Below, one piece after another: positions 32,868-46,731 of a stretch of 64,000 nt of DNA (the stretch's first letter is position 1; each line of letters starts with the position of its first letter). The stretch is from the NCBI GenBank assembly GCA_024138025.1, contig JAMXBD010001042.1:372001-436000 (forward strand), in the 5' to 3' direction. The notes beneath the pieces were generated by a model that ran no database searches, was not told where the DNA came from, and was given only the letters and a program-made list of their open reading frames with translations. A program made the translations under genes and the position numbers. Source of the DNA: Combretum micranthum (taxonomy: Eukaryota > Streptophyta > Magnoliopsida > Myrtales > Combretaceae).

Positions 32868-35176
32868 GATGGAGGAACTATCAAGTATCAAACTCCACTA
32901 ATCATGTTAATTAAATAGGCGTTTTGATCTCTTCAAATAGGAATTTGATAATATCTTAATGTTTCTATCAAATTTCTCTTATTATTCATACAGGAGTGAT
33001 TGGGGATATTTATAAAATTTGGCCATTGACGGATCATGTTGACAATTGATAACCAAGATAAGTACCTTTTAATACATGAGTCATGATGAGAAAGGTTGTA
33101 TGATGGACAGACCAATCCAATTGGTTGTACTAATGTCAATTTTTCTTTGATCATCCCAATTACAATTAAAGTCTTCAGATTGCCACTTAACTCAAAAAGT
33201 CAAGCTTATATAAATAATAATATTTATATAATTTGAAACCCTTTTACATTTATATATTTGAAACCCATTTACATTTATATATTTTATATGATTCTTACTT
33301 AGAATATGAGTCATGACCCATACTGGGTTGGCTCGACCGATGTTAAATTCCAGAGGAAATAAAGGATGATCATTACAAGGGGAGCGCCATTTGAGGGAAA
33401 ATTGACTCTTAACAAGACAAGAATTAATGTTTTTGCTTTCGTAGGTCGCGTCTAAACATTAATTATTGAATATTCATGTCATACTAACTTAGAATTGGAA
33501 ATTGTCCCCCACCTAGTCTTTTGAAACGTGTTTTTATGCTTGTAGCTGGAATATTCTTATGGTTCCTTGCTGGACCACGCGGGTTCTGCGGCCAGCGATA
33601 GTGAGAAATCTCATAACATTATAAGTCTTGCTGTTTCTTTATAGCTTAGTTTCGTAGGAGACCACCCTTCTGGGTTATTATTGTTTTATCATATTCTGAT
33701 CATTTTAATATCATATTTTTATTATTTATAAAAAGATATTTATCGAAAAATAGATACTGATAAAAAAATAAAAGTTTTACTCATAAACTAATTAAATAGA
33801 TATGATATAAATAAATTATAAATGCAAATCAAACATAAATATAACACCATCAAAATCCAACAATAATTCAAGCAAACCTTAATAGTTAAGATTGAAGATT
33901 GAGGATTTCGGTTTCCTTCTTATAAAAAAGAAAAGAAAAAAAATATGTGAATCCATTCTGACTAAGAGATGATATAGAATTATGGAAACTTCTTCCTAGT
34001 TTATAGATTTCTTCCCCTATAATTTAAAAGACATAGAATCTTCAGTGGGATCACGGCACTCAAAACATATCTTGACTCTAATGGCTGTTATAGAACCCAA
34101 AAAGGGGAAAGAAAAAAACAAAAGAAAATGAAGAGAAAAAGATAATTATAGGTAGAAAAAGGCATGCGATTACGATGAGGAGAAGGACGACGGGTGTCCG
34201 GTATAAATACCGAAAAAAGGAAAAAAAAGAAAAAACAATTCACTTTTTAATCTGCTTTTAGGATTATTATGGTTACGTAAAACTTTATATGCGTACACAC
34301 ACATAACGAGTACACAGAAATGTTTTAATGAACTTTTTTTAACTCCGAGATACATAGATATTATGTCATTACACTATTGATATCAGAATATGGAAACTTT
34401 TATAATTATGTGGTGGTGGCTATATCATGATTCAAATCTATTTCGATTATGATTAAAGTTTTTAATAATTTTTACTAATTCTTTTATAATTAATTAATAA
34501 TAATACTATTTATAGAATGATTCTGCGAAGAGATGATAGAAGACTTTAAGACTATTCCTAAAGTTAGAGATGTTAAAAAAATCATAAAAATTGTTTGAAT
34601 AAATTACAAAGTGGCGTCGATAAGAGACTCGCAGAAGAAATACCATCTCCATCGGGAAGAGTTATAGCACTGGAAAAAGAAAAAGAAAAAGAAAAGGATA
34701 AATTTTCAATTAGCCCTTCTAAACTTTCTAAGTGGGAATTTACCGACTAAATTTTTAAATATTATAAGTAATTCCCTAAAAGTTGATAAATTAGTAAAGT
34801 AAATAACACTTGATTATACTAGAAATTATCGATATTTGAAATAAGTTCATTTAGGGTATTAACATTTTGAATATTAAAAAGAAAGTATAAAAGTTTCGCA
34901 AAGTGTATAAATTGGGATATATATGTTTTGTAAAATTCATTTAAGGTATCAACATTTGGATTGACTTCCAGTTTAATTTTTTTAATTATCTATCAATATT
35001 CAATTATTAATACCTTATACTCACTTTGTTAAATGTTAACATCTTAAATGAATTTACGTTATAAAAGTTGATACCTTAAATGAATTCACTTCTAAATGTT
35101 CATATCTTTTGATGTAATTTTTTTCTTGATATTTTAGTTTAATAAAAATACATTAGAAAAATATTATTTTTTTATA
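32868..35176. other. Spacer, no gene seen
   Basis: AT-rich. A small tandem duplication of TTTGAAACCC(A/T)TTTACATTTATATA lies at about 33,230-33,283. A GC-richer patch at about 33,480-33,610 has no open frame. Confidence 0.45.
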
Positions 35177-35182
35177 CATATG

Positions 35183-35955
35183 CAAGGTAAATTTCATCAA
35201 CGGTATCTGAACTTTTTTTATTGTAATAGAATTATATCTAAAGAAATTTTCCTATAGAGACAGTACTTCAACTTCTCCAAAATTTCATATAAAGTACATT
35301 TGGATGGAAAGACATCCATTTTTCTATTCATAGGCTAATGTGGCAATAAAAAATGATTAAAAAATTAATTTTTTGTTCGTGTTGGTAATTTTTTATTTTT
35401 TATTTTTTTCACTTTCCCTTCTCTTTTTCTCTCTCTCTCCTCCTTCTTCTCCAGAATAGACACCACTAATGGAGCTTGAAAGCTCCAATTAACACATAAA
35501 AAATGTTGCTAAAAAATTTAGCATACAAAAGAAACTTGAATTGTAGAACCTAAAACCTATTAAAAGGTTTTTTTTTAAACTTTCTCTTCTCTCTCTCTCT
35601 CTCTCACTCTTTTGCTCCTCTCTTTCTTCTTCTTCTTATTCAAATCAGAAAAAAAAATCTTTTAAAATTTCCCTTCTCTCTCTCTCTCTCTCTCTCTTCT
35701 TATCAAGACTCATCTTCAACTTCAATCCTTCTCTCTCTAAACTTTCTCTCTCTAAAAATCATCAACCAACAACATGAGCCCCAAACACCTTCATAACCAT
35801 CCCCAACCTTTGAGCTCCTTAAAAAGGCCATGAATGGCCGATTGGCTTTAACTTTCTCCTCTACTTTGAACCTAAAGGAAAACTCAAATAAGGGACGAAG
35901 AAGAACTCTCTCTCTTTCCCACCTTCTTCCTTCCCCATCATCATCATCTTCTTCT

Positions 35956-35990
<35 letters not shown>

Positions 35991-37142
35991 CTAAATTTCA
36001 AGCGTAGCCATCATGACTCTCTCTCTAAAAATCTAGTCTTTCTCTCTTTGTCTCATGTTCTTCCTTTGAAACCCAAACCATTACGTGAAACGTGAATATG
36101 ATTTTAAAATTTTGGCAGCTTCTTTTTTTTTTTTTCCTTTTTGGTTCAGGAAATGTTATAGTGGCCAATTTATATTCTGGATTGAACATATATGTTCTCG
36201 GTTTATCTCAAAATCAAAATTTTCTAGGGTTTTTAATATTTAAAGTTCTTGATTTTAGACTTGATTGAGTAATTGTTTCTCATTTTTTGAAATTACTTAC
36301 TAGTTTCACTAGAAAAGTAAAGGTTCTTTTTTTTTCCCTTTCATTTTTCCATTATTTTGCTCAAAAAAGATAGTAGGGTTAATCAAAACTCTCCACGAAC
36401 TCAGCAAGTTGACTTGTAATTCCTGACCGCATTGTGCTCCCAAAATTTCAAAAATAAGAACATTAAAGCTCCACCATTTAATTGTTTAAAAGTCCAAAAT
36501 TTTAAAGACATGTATGGTTGTGTATTTAAGAAAGCATCTATTCATACACCTACCGATGCCCACAAATGGATGTGCAACAATTGTATCTTGCAAAAATAAT
36601 GATATTCCACACACATCACATACATATACAAATATGTGAGCGTCCTTGGGGGAGTATTTGTATTTAATCATATTTCTATTCAACCTTTTGTTTCCAAAAT
36701 GTATGATGTGGGTTTAAAATTTAGAGGTTGAAATTTTATTAAATTTTCTAGATTAATAAAGAGGAGGTAGATTTTGCTGTTATAATTTTTGTAACATTTT
36801 TGATGGATTAATTGGACCTTTCAAGCTCCATTAATGGTATTTGTTCTTCTAGAGGAGGAAGAGGAGGAGGAGTGGGGCCGAGGGAGGGGGGTGGTGGGGT
36901 GGGGGTTGTGAGAGGTGGAAGAGAGAGAGAGTGAAAAAAAATTGCCAAAATGGTGAAAAAATTATTTTTAATCATTTTTTATTGCATATCAGCCAATGGA
37001 CTGAAAAATGGAGATTTTCCGTCCAAATGTACTTTATGTGAAATTTTGAAAGAGTTTAGGTATTGTCTCTGTAAAAAGTTTCTTTAGGTACAATTATGTT
37101 ACAATCGAAAAAGTTCAGCTACCATTGATGAAACTTACCCTG
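35183..37142. mobile_element. DNA transposon with roughly 330-bp terminal inverted repeats (MULE-like, possible gene-capture element)
   Basis: The left arm (35,183 to about 35,515, from CAAGGTAAATTTCATCAACG) is the inverted match of the right arm (37,142 back to about 36,790, minus strand CAGGGTAAGTTTCATCAATG). CATATG flanks both sides (35,177-35,182 and 37,143-37,148); the repeat could also be read as nine bases, CATATGCAA, which would fit Mutator-type insertion. The interior lacks transposase but holds long CT-rich stretches and an ATG-led piece (MSPKHLHNHPQPLSSLKRP-stop, near 35,773), like a captured 5' end of a plant gene. Confidence 0.7.
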
Positions 37143-37148
37143 CATATG

Positions 37149-40100
37149 CAAGTGGCAACGCATGTTGATAGATTACTAATAAATGTTACTTTTGAGCTCC
37201 CATTATGATATGGCCCCGAAGAAAATTTAAAAAAGAGAGGTGAAAATGAATTTTTCCTCCTGATTTTTCTATTAGATAAATTGTATAGATTATTCATAAA
37301 CATTTTGAAAGCTATATACATTTCATTTGTTTTTGAAAAGTAACATTCGTTGTCCTACAACATACATGGACTCCAATTTCTTCCTTTCCCCTAAATTCCC
37401 TCCTATGTGTAAGTTATAGTCTCTCATATGCATTTAAATGTGATCTTAAGTCTCTAAGTCCAAGTACCCAAACCTCCTTTTCCTTATGGTTACCTCCACT
37501 AATTCTCTTATTTCTTTACTTACTCTTCACCTTCTTTTTTATAAAAAAAACTTAAAAAATGTAGGTCTCTTAATCAACTTATCCTACCTCAATAACAAAA
37601 ATATCATCTATATTTCCATTTTCGAACTGCCTAGTATTAGCAATAGTGAATGAAGATATAGTAACCGCCACAACTTTTGCACCAAAATACACACTTTGCT
37701 TAGTCCTCTTCTTATTATGTAGGACACTTTCATCTCTTCTTGTAGTTTGACGATACTACCCATAAGTGAGTTTCTCCCTCCCCTCCCTCCCTCTCTCCCT
37801 CTCCCTCTCCTCTCCGTCTCTTTCTTCAATTGATTTGTAAGGTTTTGGGAGTTATCCTTATTATGTAAATGAATCATATCATCACTCATTATATTTAATA
37901 TTCAAAGTTTTGACATTTTGATGTTTGTTTAGTTTTGGTAGTACATAGAGTTTGCTTATGGAATTTGGTCACTCTTTTCTTTTTATATTTTGAAAAAAAT
38001 TATATAAATTTACTGTGAAGTGATTGAATGTCTTGTGTACTTAGTCTCCTATATTTCAACATTTACCAATCAAAGCTATAGTTTAAGTTTTTGGAGACCA
38101 ATTCACCTATAATTAATTCGTTTTATAAAACTATATCAAATTTAACTAATTAACAAAAACAATTAATTAATTGCTACACTAATGCTTGTGTCAACTGAAT
38201 TTACACATAGAGAGTCATGTTAGGAAAAATAAGATATATGCTTGTTTTAGGGAATAAGTGAGAACTTTTAAGAAAAAATATAGGTTTGTGAAATTTCAAA
38301 ATTTTTAAGGGTTAAGTCATGCAATTGTAATTTATCTCCTTTTTATTTAAGTAATGGAGATTCATTCATTTTGTGATAAAACCAAAATTTGGAAAGGGTA
38401 GATCAATCTCTTTCTCTCGCCCTTATTTGATGTAGGTATTTTCTAGCCTACATAAGAAACAAAAGTAAACTAAGTAGCATCCAAAATGGTTTAGATGTAG
38501 ACACTCTGATACTTTAATTAGTAGCGGTATATAGGAAGTATGAAACATAGTTCCAACAATTTAAAAGTGGCTAGGAGAGAAGTAAATTGTCTCTGTATTC
38601 AAAGTAATAGAATCTAGTAAATAACTTATGGTGGGTGTTTTTTCCTTCTTCTACAAAAGTCCTCCCCCTAAGACCCCCACACACACCCAATCCTTATGAT
38701 TAAGGGATATATGCTGCCTTTTTCGTGTCCGAGTGGGTATATCCTTACTTGTCTTTCTTGAGTCTAGTTATAATTGCTTGAGTTTGGTCATGACAACCAC
38801 ATACTAGAAATGGACCGTAGCTTTGTCGATTAGGAAAGAGACTTGATTTGATCTTCCCTTTAAGTGGGAGATCTTGTTGGGTTGCATTTGGGTCTAGAGG
38901 ATTGGTGAAATTTTGACGATCAATTTGTCAAAATTGAGTACGAATCTTTTTAAATTAATAACCCATAACTAAAAAATACAATTATTTGAGGACAACAATC
39001 ATTAGTTGTCATTATCTTGCCATTGTTTATCAAATACATTGTTTAATTTGTAAATCATGAACTTTTCATGAAGATTCATGATTGGAGTTAAGAATTAACC
39101 TCTTTTCCCCTTTTTTTGGCTTCTATAAGTTACAATCTTCATGTATTTTTAATATGAAAATTATAAATGTCTAAATTGCAGGATAGTTTTGGTATTGAAG
39201 ACTTAATACAGGTGCCTTAAGTAGAAACCCCAAAACATGGGGATGAAATTTAGAGAAAGATTGCTAATGTGCAATTGACTCGACACAAAGTGGAAAATCA
39301 CCTTAGTTATTTAGTTGGTGGGTTCATTATATAATCAAAGACATTAGGTAAAAGAGTACTTGTACCTTCATTGAATGCTTCATCTTATGATCGATCACTA
39401 TGGTTTATTTCGATTTTAACAGTTAAGAATGGGATCTTTAAGTGTATTTAAGTATTAATTTTGATTAGTTAGCATGTGATTATAGGCTTCTTCTCCATCA
39501 TTAGGACTATAGAAGTTGGTGAGCGAGTACTAATTACGATATTGTTGAGTGTATGGTTGTGAATGTAAGTATAAATTAGTTAACATGTAATTATCCAGCC
39601 TTAAGTTATTGTTTATGCTTAACCATTCTAGAAAAAAAAGGGGTTCTACATTGGGTATTTGTTATCTATTGAGGGTCTAACATTTGAAATGAAATAGCTT
39701 TTAGTTTAGACATTGATGCAACTTGTGTTGTAGATATGGTTTACTAGTATAGTGGAGCCAAATTTGATTAGGTTCGAACATTTGTAGATAAGCTATTAAC
39801 AAGTTATAATAGTGGTATGGCACACTACTATAAATGGAGGCAATAGTTTGAATTATTACTTGAAAATATGGGTAGTTAACTTAATAGGAGATGTTTACCA
39901 ACAATATGGTTTTAAATATCCCTTAGTATTAAGTTATGGGATTTTAGGATCAATGGGTCGATAATCAAATATGCAAGGACCTTACCTTGGTTATGCTTGT
40001 TGCCCTCCATTTGAAATGGAAAATTTGTAAGTGAGAGATCAACATTTGGTGTTGAGTTTAATATAAGAATCAAACTTTCAAGTAATAAAATAGAAGATCA

Positions 40101-40587
40101 ATGTTATATTAGACGTATAAAACTAAAGATCAAACTTTTAAGTGATCAAAATAGAGAATTAATATTTTGCTAAGTGGTTCAAATGGTAAACATTCTAGTA
40201 ATTCCAATTTAATGGTTACTTAAACAACTTTGGATAAATTGATTTTCTATTTTAATTGCTTAATAGTTTAATCCCTTAATTAAATTTGTCTCTAAATACT
40301 AATACTCTTGATTGTAATTTTCCCTATTGCTATAAATAAGAAACTCAATTAAATTGTGCACATTATGTGTAATTATGTATGAGTTGGTATAATTGTTTAA
40401 GTGTGAGTTCGATATGACATAAATGCGTAATTTGCATGATGATTACTTATTAGGCTTCATAGTCTATCCGTGTTTAGAGTTTTAGTGATTTAAGTGTTTA
40501 AGATTGAGGAAATGAGGGAGAATAATGGTTTTCAAGCCATATATTGTTGCTAACACAAAAAGACACATGAGAGGTTGTTACACCTTG
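37149..40587. other. Spacer, no gene seen
   Basis: AT-rich with a CTCCCT microsatellite at about 37,770-37,815. The open frames at 37,115-37,321 and 37,608-37,889 are short, low in complexity and unsupported. Confidence 0.45.
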
Positions 40588-40594
40588 TAGGTTT

Positions 40595-40854
40595 TTATTT
40601 TTTATTTTTCATTTTTGTTCATTCAAAAAATTTGAGTGGCTTTGACTCTGGTTACCACCTTAGGAAGCAAAGCACCGCCCCTCTTTTATATTTTTTGTAG
40701 GGTATTCAACTCTAGCACACCATACCATTCTTTCGATGGGGTACGGCGACCTACCAATAAGGTCCTAACATCAACAACAGAGATTGAATCTTACCATTTT
40801 GATAGATCAAGGCTCATCCTTATTAACTGAGCTAACTATCATTGGCATTCCTTT
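40595..40854 (-). mobile_element. tRNA-derived SINE
   Basis: On the minus strand the head has an A box (TTAGCTCAGTTAATAAGG, from about 40,837) and, about 50 bases on, a B box-like AGATTCAATCTC, as in RNA polymerase III promoters of plant SINEs. The other end is a T-rich run on the plus strand (an A-rich tail of the SINE) at about 40,595-40,620. TAGGTTT flanks it on both sides (40,588-40,594 and 40,855-40,861). The open frame at 40,636-40,830 is a by-product. Confidence 0.7.
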
Positions 40855-40861
40855 TAGGTTT

Positions 40862-43160
40862 AAAACATGACAAATTAGAGGTTGTTGCATATTTGATAAG
40901 TTTAAGAGTTGTCCTTGTACCAATTTAAAGTTAAGAGGATCCATTTTCAACTTTTGGAGATTATTTGTTGTAAAGGGTCATTTCGACAATTGGCTTTTGA
41001 CCTTATTTAATGCCACGGGCTGGTCTTCTGGCTAGTGATAGGGCTTAGAAGACCGAATTCAATAAGAGATGTCATAAGGAGATTTAGCTCAGTAGGTTTG
41101 GAACAGAGATCATTGGATCGATTTATTCTGCTTTCAGGTTAATTCGTTTTCTCGTACGTGAAAAGTAGACTCGAAAAATATCTTTCCAGGTTAATATAAG
41201 TATTGTTTGAGAAAAAAAAAAAAAAGGACTTATGTGGACTAAGATAAGTCTTCATCTTTTTTATACTGAAAATAAGTTTCTTTTATATAATAAAAGCCAT
41301 CATGCTTATTTCCAGCCCAGTCCACTATTATAAGAAAAGGAAGCTTTAATATTAGCCATCGAATCATTATAAAATGATTTAATAGTTACCAGTAACACTT
41401 GATCTTGACTATTCGTTCGAGTGCTATCCAATTGTTGGCATCAATCTCCGCCATCTATAAATAGGAGGTTCCTCTCCTTATTTGGGTAAGATTCTACGTA
41501 TTGTCAAGTTTTAGAGTAACGCGGAAACTCTATTGGGACATCTCTAAAAAAGATCAAGACATCCACTTCAAGAAGAACGAGCTAAGAACGATCAAATCTA
41601 TTTAATTTGATATTCTGTCACACTTACATACTTGAGAAATCAGGTTTGCCTATTCCTTCTCTCATGCCTGTTTTTACAATATCTATACACATGTTATCAT
41701 TTCAAGACTTCTCTCAAATTGATGCCATGCTTATTGTACGTGATCGGCTCGTTGTAGCAACCCTGCCATACATTTGTAATATTTAAAAATTTAGGGGATT
41801 TATCTATACTGAGGTCAAAATTTTAGAGAGGTTATGTGCATTTTGTGTTAAATTTGTGAGCCTTATGGAATAAATCATCAATAATGATTAGCTAATAAAT
41901 ATAAATGGACCTTAATGGATATGGCTGATTCGGATTTGGATCATCTTAATTTTCCTCTTTTGAGTTTTCTTCAATTTAAAAATAATGGTTGTAATTATTT
42001 AAATTCTTGAAGTATCTTTTGACATTATTAAGACATTTTTTTCCTTGCAATCTTAACCTCATACATGGTAGAATTTTAACGGTGTAAATTGATAGGATTT
42101 GAGAGACATAAATGGAAAAGATGTATTTTTAGTTAATTTAATGATATTAAATGCAAAATTGCCACAACACTTATGGGGAGATTGCATTATTAAGATATGC
42201 TATAAATAAAATTCCATCTTAGAAATTAGACTCTATAAAGGACTTATTTTGAAATACTTTGAAGTACGAAGATGTCTTGCTCACTACATAGTTAACGATT
42301 CAAAGTGATGTAAATAAGTTGCTAAAGCTTTGCACATGTATTTGTTGAAAATGCTCATCCTATGAAATAAAAGGATTTAGCATCTAGCATCTTATTGTGG
42401 AAATAATAAAAATCGAAATTTGAAAACAAACTACGTGATTAAAAATACACCTATAGAAAATGGATGTTCAATAAGTTAAGGATAGAAACTCTACAAAGAA
42501 ATCTAGCGATGACAAAATCATGTAACCAAGAAGATGTAAACGAGTAAGAGATGAACAAGCATTTGTATTTTAATTCATTTGTACTTGATCATTGACCTTC
42601 TCGATAAAAGAAGATACATGCTACTAAACTAACTTGATTCTTTTAGCTTCTAAATATAAAGTAACCCTCAAAGTTTTAGTGAAATTATGCTTCTCTAATG
42701 TTAGCCTTTTTGAAAAGAGGCCATTAATTTGATGACATTATTGGCTTTATATTATTAACAACATAATTGAGTTGATTGATTTACCCCTAAAGTTCAAGAT
42801 TGGTTATATGGGTTTTCAAGCCAGAGTGTAAAATAGATTTATATTGAAAATTTTCTTTGTATCTAAAGAATTTAAGTAAAAGGAGATTAATAATTAATGC
42901 ATAAAGTATATGAGCACTCTTTAGTAGTTCTATCGACATTTTAAATGGTGAACTTGATGAGATTTGGCATAAAACAATTAGATCTGTTTGTTGATGAAAA
43001 TTACACTCCAGGACATCGTTTCAATGACGAGAAACACGGCTGAAGTAGGCCGGGATGAATTTAAGGGGTTGCAACATCGACCAAAAGCTCAAGAGACTCA
43101 GATGCAATTAGAATAACCAGATGTGAACTCTTAAGACAAAATGAACGTAATTGGTAATCC
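40862..43160. other. Spacer with one promoter-like site
   Basis: No coding sequence. Apart from the site at 41,455 nothing is recognised. Confidence 0.4.
41455..41641 (+). promoter_or_regulatory. Orphan promoter-like region with leader
   Basis: CTATAAATAG at 41,455-41,464 with a CCAAT-like ATCCAATTG about 25 bases upstream, followed by about 175 bases of leader-like sequence ending in GAGAAATCAG|GTTTGC, a donor-like site. No open frame follows. It may be an LTR or other element remnant. Confidence 0.4.
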
Positions 43161-43164
43161 ATAA

Positions 43165-44893
43165 TTGTAAAAAGGTTAATATCACGATATTTGACAAAGC
43201 ATATAATTAGGTATGTAAACTTTAAAATTAATCAATTTAATATTTAAAAGAACTTTTCGTTCACGCTAATAGTACCTAATACCATCGTTCTACATGACAT
43301 TTTTAACTCAATATGACGGAGGTACTATTGACATATGTAAAAAGTTTTTAAGTACTGGATTGATTAATTTAAAAGTTCAGGTATTAAATTGATTATTTTT
43401 AAAGTTTAGGTACTTAAAGAATATTGTTATGAATGGTATTTGAACTTTGATAAAATATGCAATTAGATATCTTAACTTTGAAATTGATCAATTTAATACT
43501 TGGACTTTAAAATCAATAAATTTAGTACTTAAAAAACATTGTAATTGATTAATTTAATACCTAAAAGAACTTGACGAAGATAATATTTCCGTACATGAAA
43601 AGTTCTTTCATGTACTAAATTGATCAATTTGAAAATTCAGGTACCTAATTGCATATTTTATTAAAGTTTTGGCACCATTCGTGAATTTTACACTTGTTAA
43701 AAAGGGGTTAATTAATGTCATAAATGATACTTGGACTTTAACAAAATATTCAATTAAGTATCTAAACTTTAAAAATGATCAATTTACTACATGAACTTTG
43801 AAATTGATCAATTTAGTATCTAAGATAACTTTTCGCGCATGCCAATAGTACATTCATAAAGTTCTGGTAAGTATTATATTGATCAATTTTAAAATTTAAG
43901 TACCTAATTGCACATTTTATCAAAATTGAAGTATCATTTGTGACATTAGCCCTAAAAAAAATCATATATTTTAAGTGAAATAATTTCATCAAATAATAAT
44001 TTTGACATGTGATAGTCCATAATCGGCTATAAAAGTCAAATAAACATAAAACTCAACACAAACTTAAAATAGATGGAGCAAATGATATAAAAAGGTGTAA
44101 TTAGGTGCAAGAATCAATAATAAGAAAAGGGCATAATGTCACGAATAATACCTGAACTTTGACAAAATATGCAATTAGGACTTGAACTTTGAAATTAATC
44201 AATTTAATATCTAAAAAACTTTGATCAATTTGGTACATAAAAAAAACTTGATAAGTGTATTATTGGCGTGCATGGAAAGTTCTTTCAAGTACTAAATTGA
44301 TCGACTTTAAAATTTATATACTAAATTGATCAATTTCAAAGTTTGGATACCATATTTTATTAAAATTTAGGTACAATTTGTGATGTTAATCCTAAAAAGT
44401 ACAAATTGTTAATAGAAGGGTTAATATTACAAAGGGTACCTAAACTTCGACAAAATATGCAATTAGATATCTAAACTTACAAATTGAACATTTTAGTATC
44501 TTAATTTTAAAATTGATCAATTTAGTACCTTTGTTAAGCTTTTTTAAGTACTAAATTAATCAATTTCAAAGTTTAGGTACTAAATCAAACAATTTTAACG
44601 TTCAGGTACTTTCAAGTACTATTCGTGACATTAACTCTTAATTGATAATGGTTTAATATCATACATGACACCTAAACTTTAGCAAAATATGTAATTATGT
44701 ATCTAAAATTTGAAATGGATCAATTTAGTACCTAAAATAACTTAATGGAGGTACTGTTGAAGTGCATAAAAGTTCTTTCATGTATTAAATTGATAAATTT
44801 TCAATTTTCAACATTAAATTAATCAGTTTCAAAGATCAAGTACCTAATTGCATATTTTGTTAAGGTTCAAATACCATTTGTGACATTAATCCT
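43165..44893. mobile_element. Cluster of MITEs with long inverted ends
   Basis: Five or so units of 220-265 bp, clearest at 43,705-43,953, 44,129-44,393, 44,418-44,638 and 44,650-44,893, with a more rearranged or nested pair at 43,165-43,690. Each starts like GGTTAATGTCAYAAATGATACC then ACTTT(A/G)ACAAAATATGC and ends with the inverse (GTATCATTTGTGACATTAACCCT). Interiors repeat ATTGATCAATTTAGTACCT in both directions. A further unit is at 46,732-46,990. Confidence 0.8.
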
Positions 44894-45736
44894 TGAATAA
44901 TAGACTAAAATCTAGGTACCAAATGTGACATTATTTTTTAAATATTTGTCAAGGGCTTACTTTATAAAATATATGCTGGATGGGATTCAACCCCATTTGA
45001 TTGATGATAATAACAATCCTAAAGACTGAAAATGATAACAACAGGCCTGCCTAATTTTGAACCATCACTACCTAGGTCAAAGGGGGAAATACGAGGTTTT
45101 CTTTATTTTGTTTGTGTGAAGTAGTATTATGTAGTTAAACAAGGATGAAATAATTAATTATCTTTTAATGGATAACTTTCTTGTTAATATTCTACTTGGT
45201 ATAAAAAATACTCGAGTAGTGTGAATATAGAAGTGGCGTAATGTTTAGTAACATTAGGAGGTTTTCTCTTTTCTTTTCTTTTGTTTTCTTTAAAGAAATA
45301 TTCATAAAGCAAGGTGAAATCCACTTAAGGGGGTCGGTTTAAGTAACAATCCACCAATTGCTTTGATAAAAATTTCAGAAACGTACGTTAATGACGGTTT
45401 TGAGATGTAATAATATCATAATTTATGCATGATGAGCATAAGGTGTCCAAAATTTCTATTATCAGTAATCCAATGGGAGCATGTTGAATACTTTATTAAT
45501 ATATGTGATTTTTGAGGTTTGACTAAGTGTTAAATATATTTAGGGTTAATGTTATATTGATTGAACTACAGTATCGGGAACCATGTGATTGTGATTGAAA
45601 GCTGGCTTTTAAAGTTTCACAAATCTTCAACACTTCGTTTGAATGTAGGGAGAAGTCATGTCCTGTAAAATAATAATCTTTGAAATACATGCTCTGTGAA
45701 GCTCATTTCGTGCAATCAAAGAGTCAGAAATTCTAA
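44894..45736. other. Spacer, nothing recognised
   Basis: AT-rich, no gene or element ends seen. Confidence 0.4.
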
Positions 45737-45946
45737 GTTTTGTTTGGATTGTCATAATTTTTATTTGTATCGTATCTGTATTAGAATTGTATCTATAATT
45801 TATCTGTATCATATCTATTATATCTGTTTATAAATAAAATTATTAATTTTTTATTGATATTTACTTTTTGATAAATATGTATTTAAAAATAATAAAAATA
45901 TAATACTAAAACGACTAGAATACAATAAAACAAACAGCCGTAAATG
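45737..45946. mobile_element. MITE-like element (hAT-like ends), copy 2
   Basis: Ends TGTTTGGATTGTC and CAAACAGCC, interior rich in GTATCTGT. Inverted relative to the copy at 11,163-11,395. Confidence 0.45.
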
Positions 45947-46731
45947 CAGTGGTATTACGTAAAGTAAAGGCTGCACAATTGGCGAGTAAAGGTAATTGTT
46001 CGGATTTCTTGGTGCAGAGTTTGTGCATACCGGTCAATGTCAAAGGAAACTAGCCCAGAAATTTCACTCTGTTAAATACGGAACGTTTTAATGGGTTCGA
46101 TGTAACACATTGTTTTCAATTTATTGATTCGACCAAAAAAACGATCCATAATAAAATGACAGGTCCATATAATTAGGATTCTAGAATGAATATGGATAAC
46201 AGACCATATTTGAAATACAACGAATGGCTGCAACTGTTCATGTTTAAAATTTTTCGTAAATAATCTTGAATTATGGAGTAATTAAAGGGATATTTTGTAT
46301 TTCTTTTAATGTCAAAATGCAATCGTTTGAAATATAATGGATTCTAATTGAAGGAATGGAATGGAATGAGAATAACAAATCCATTATGTTATTTAGATAC
46401 ATTCATGGAATGAAATTGAATAGAATGATTATTTAATAAAACTTATCAAAAATACCCTTTATAATAAATGTAGATAATGAATATGTATAGGATAAAAATG
46501 TGATTAAAACAATAAAAATTAATAAATATAGAATGGAATCGCGATTTCACCTTTGAGAAGACGAAACCAAATTCCTTTTATGAAAAAGCGGAATCGAATT
46601 CTTCTAAACGTTGGAATCGTTGATTTAAAGGAGTTGCAATTCTGGCTTTTAAATCGTTCCAAACATTGAGAAAGGAAATAGAAGATAGAATCACGATTAC
46701 GGTTCATTCATGTGTACTAAGCATGCCATAA
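45947..46731. other. Spacer with GGAATGG-rich fragments
   Basis: 46,340-46,440 and 46,530-46,700 contain repeated GGAATGGAAT and GGAATCG words, probably another decayed MITE. No gene. Confidence 0.35.

Noticed and set aside
35940..35995. CT and TA runs as a promoter
   Set aside because: Plain microsatellite inside the inverted-repeat element without supporting start signals.
36840..36935. G-rich GGAGG/GGGTGG stretch as a functional quadruplex
   Set aside because: It mirrors the CT-rich stretch of the opposite terminal arm (35,400-35,455) and is explained by the inverted-repeat element with simple-repeat drift.
41080..41130. tRNA-like phrase TTTAGCTCAGTAGG with a weak GGATCGATTTATTC downstream
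   Set aside because: No acceptor stem or anticodon arm can be drawn and the B box is poor; at most a decayed SINE head.
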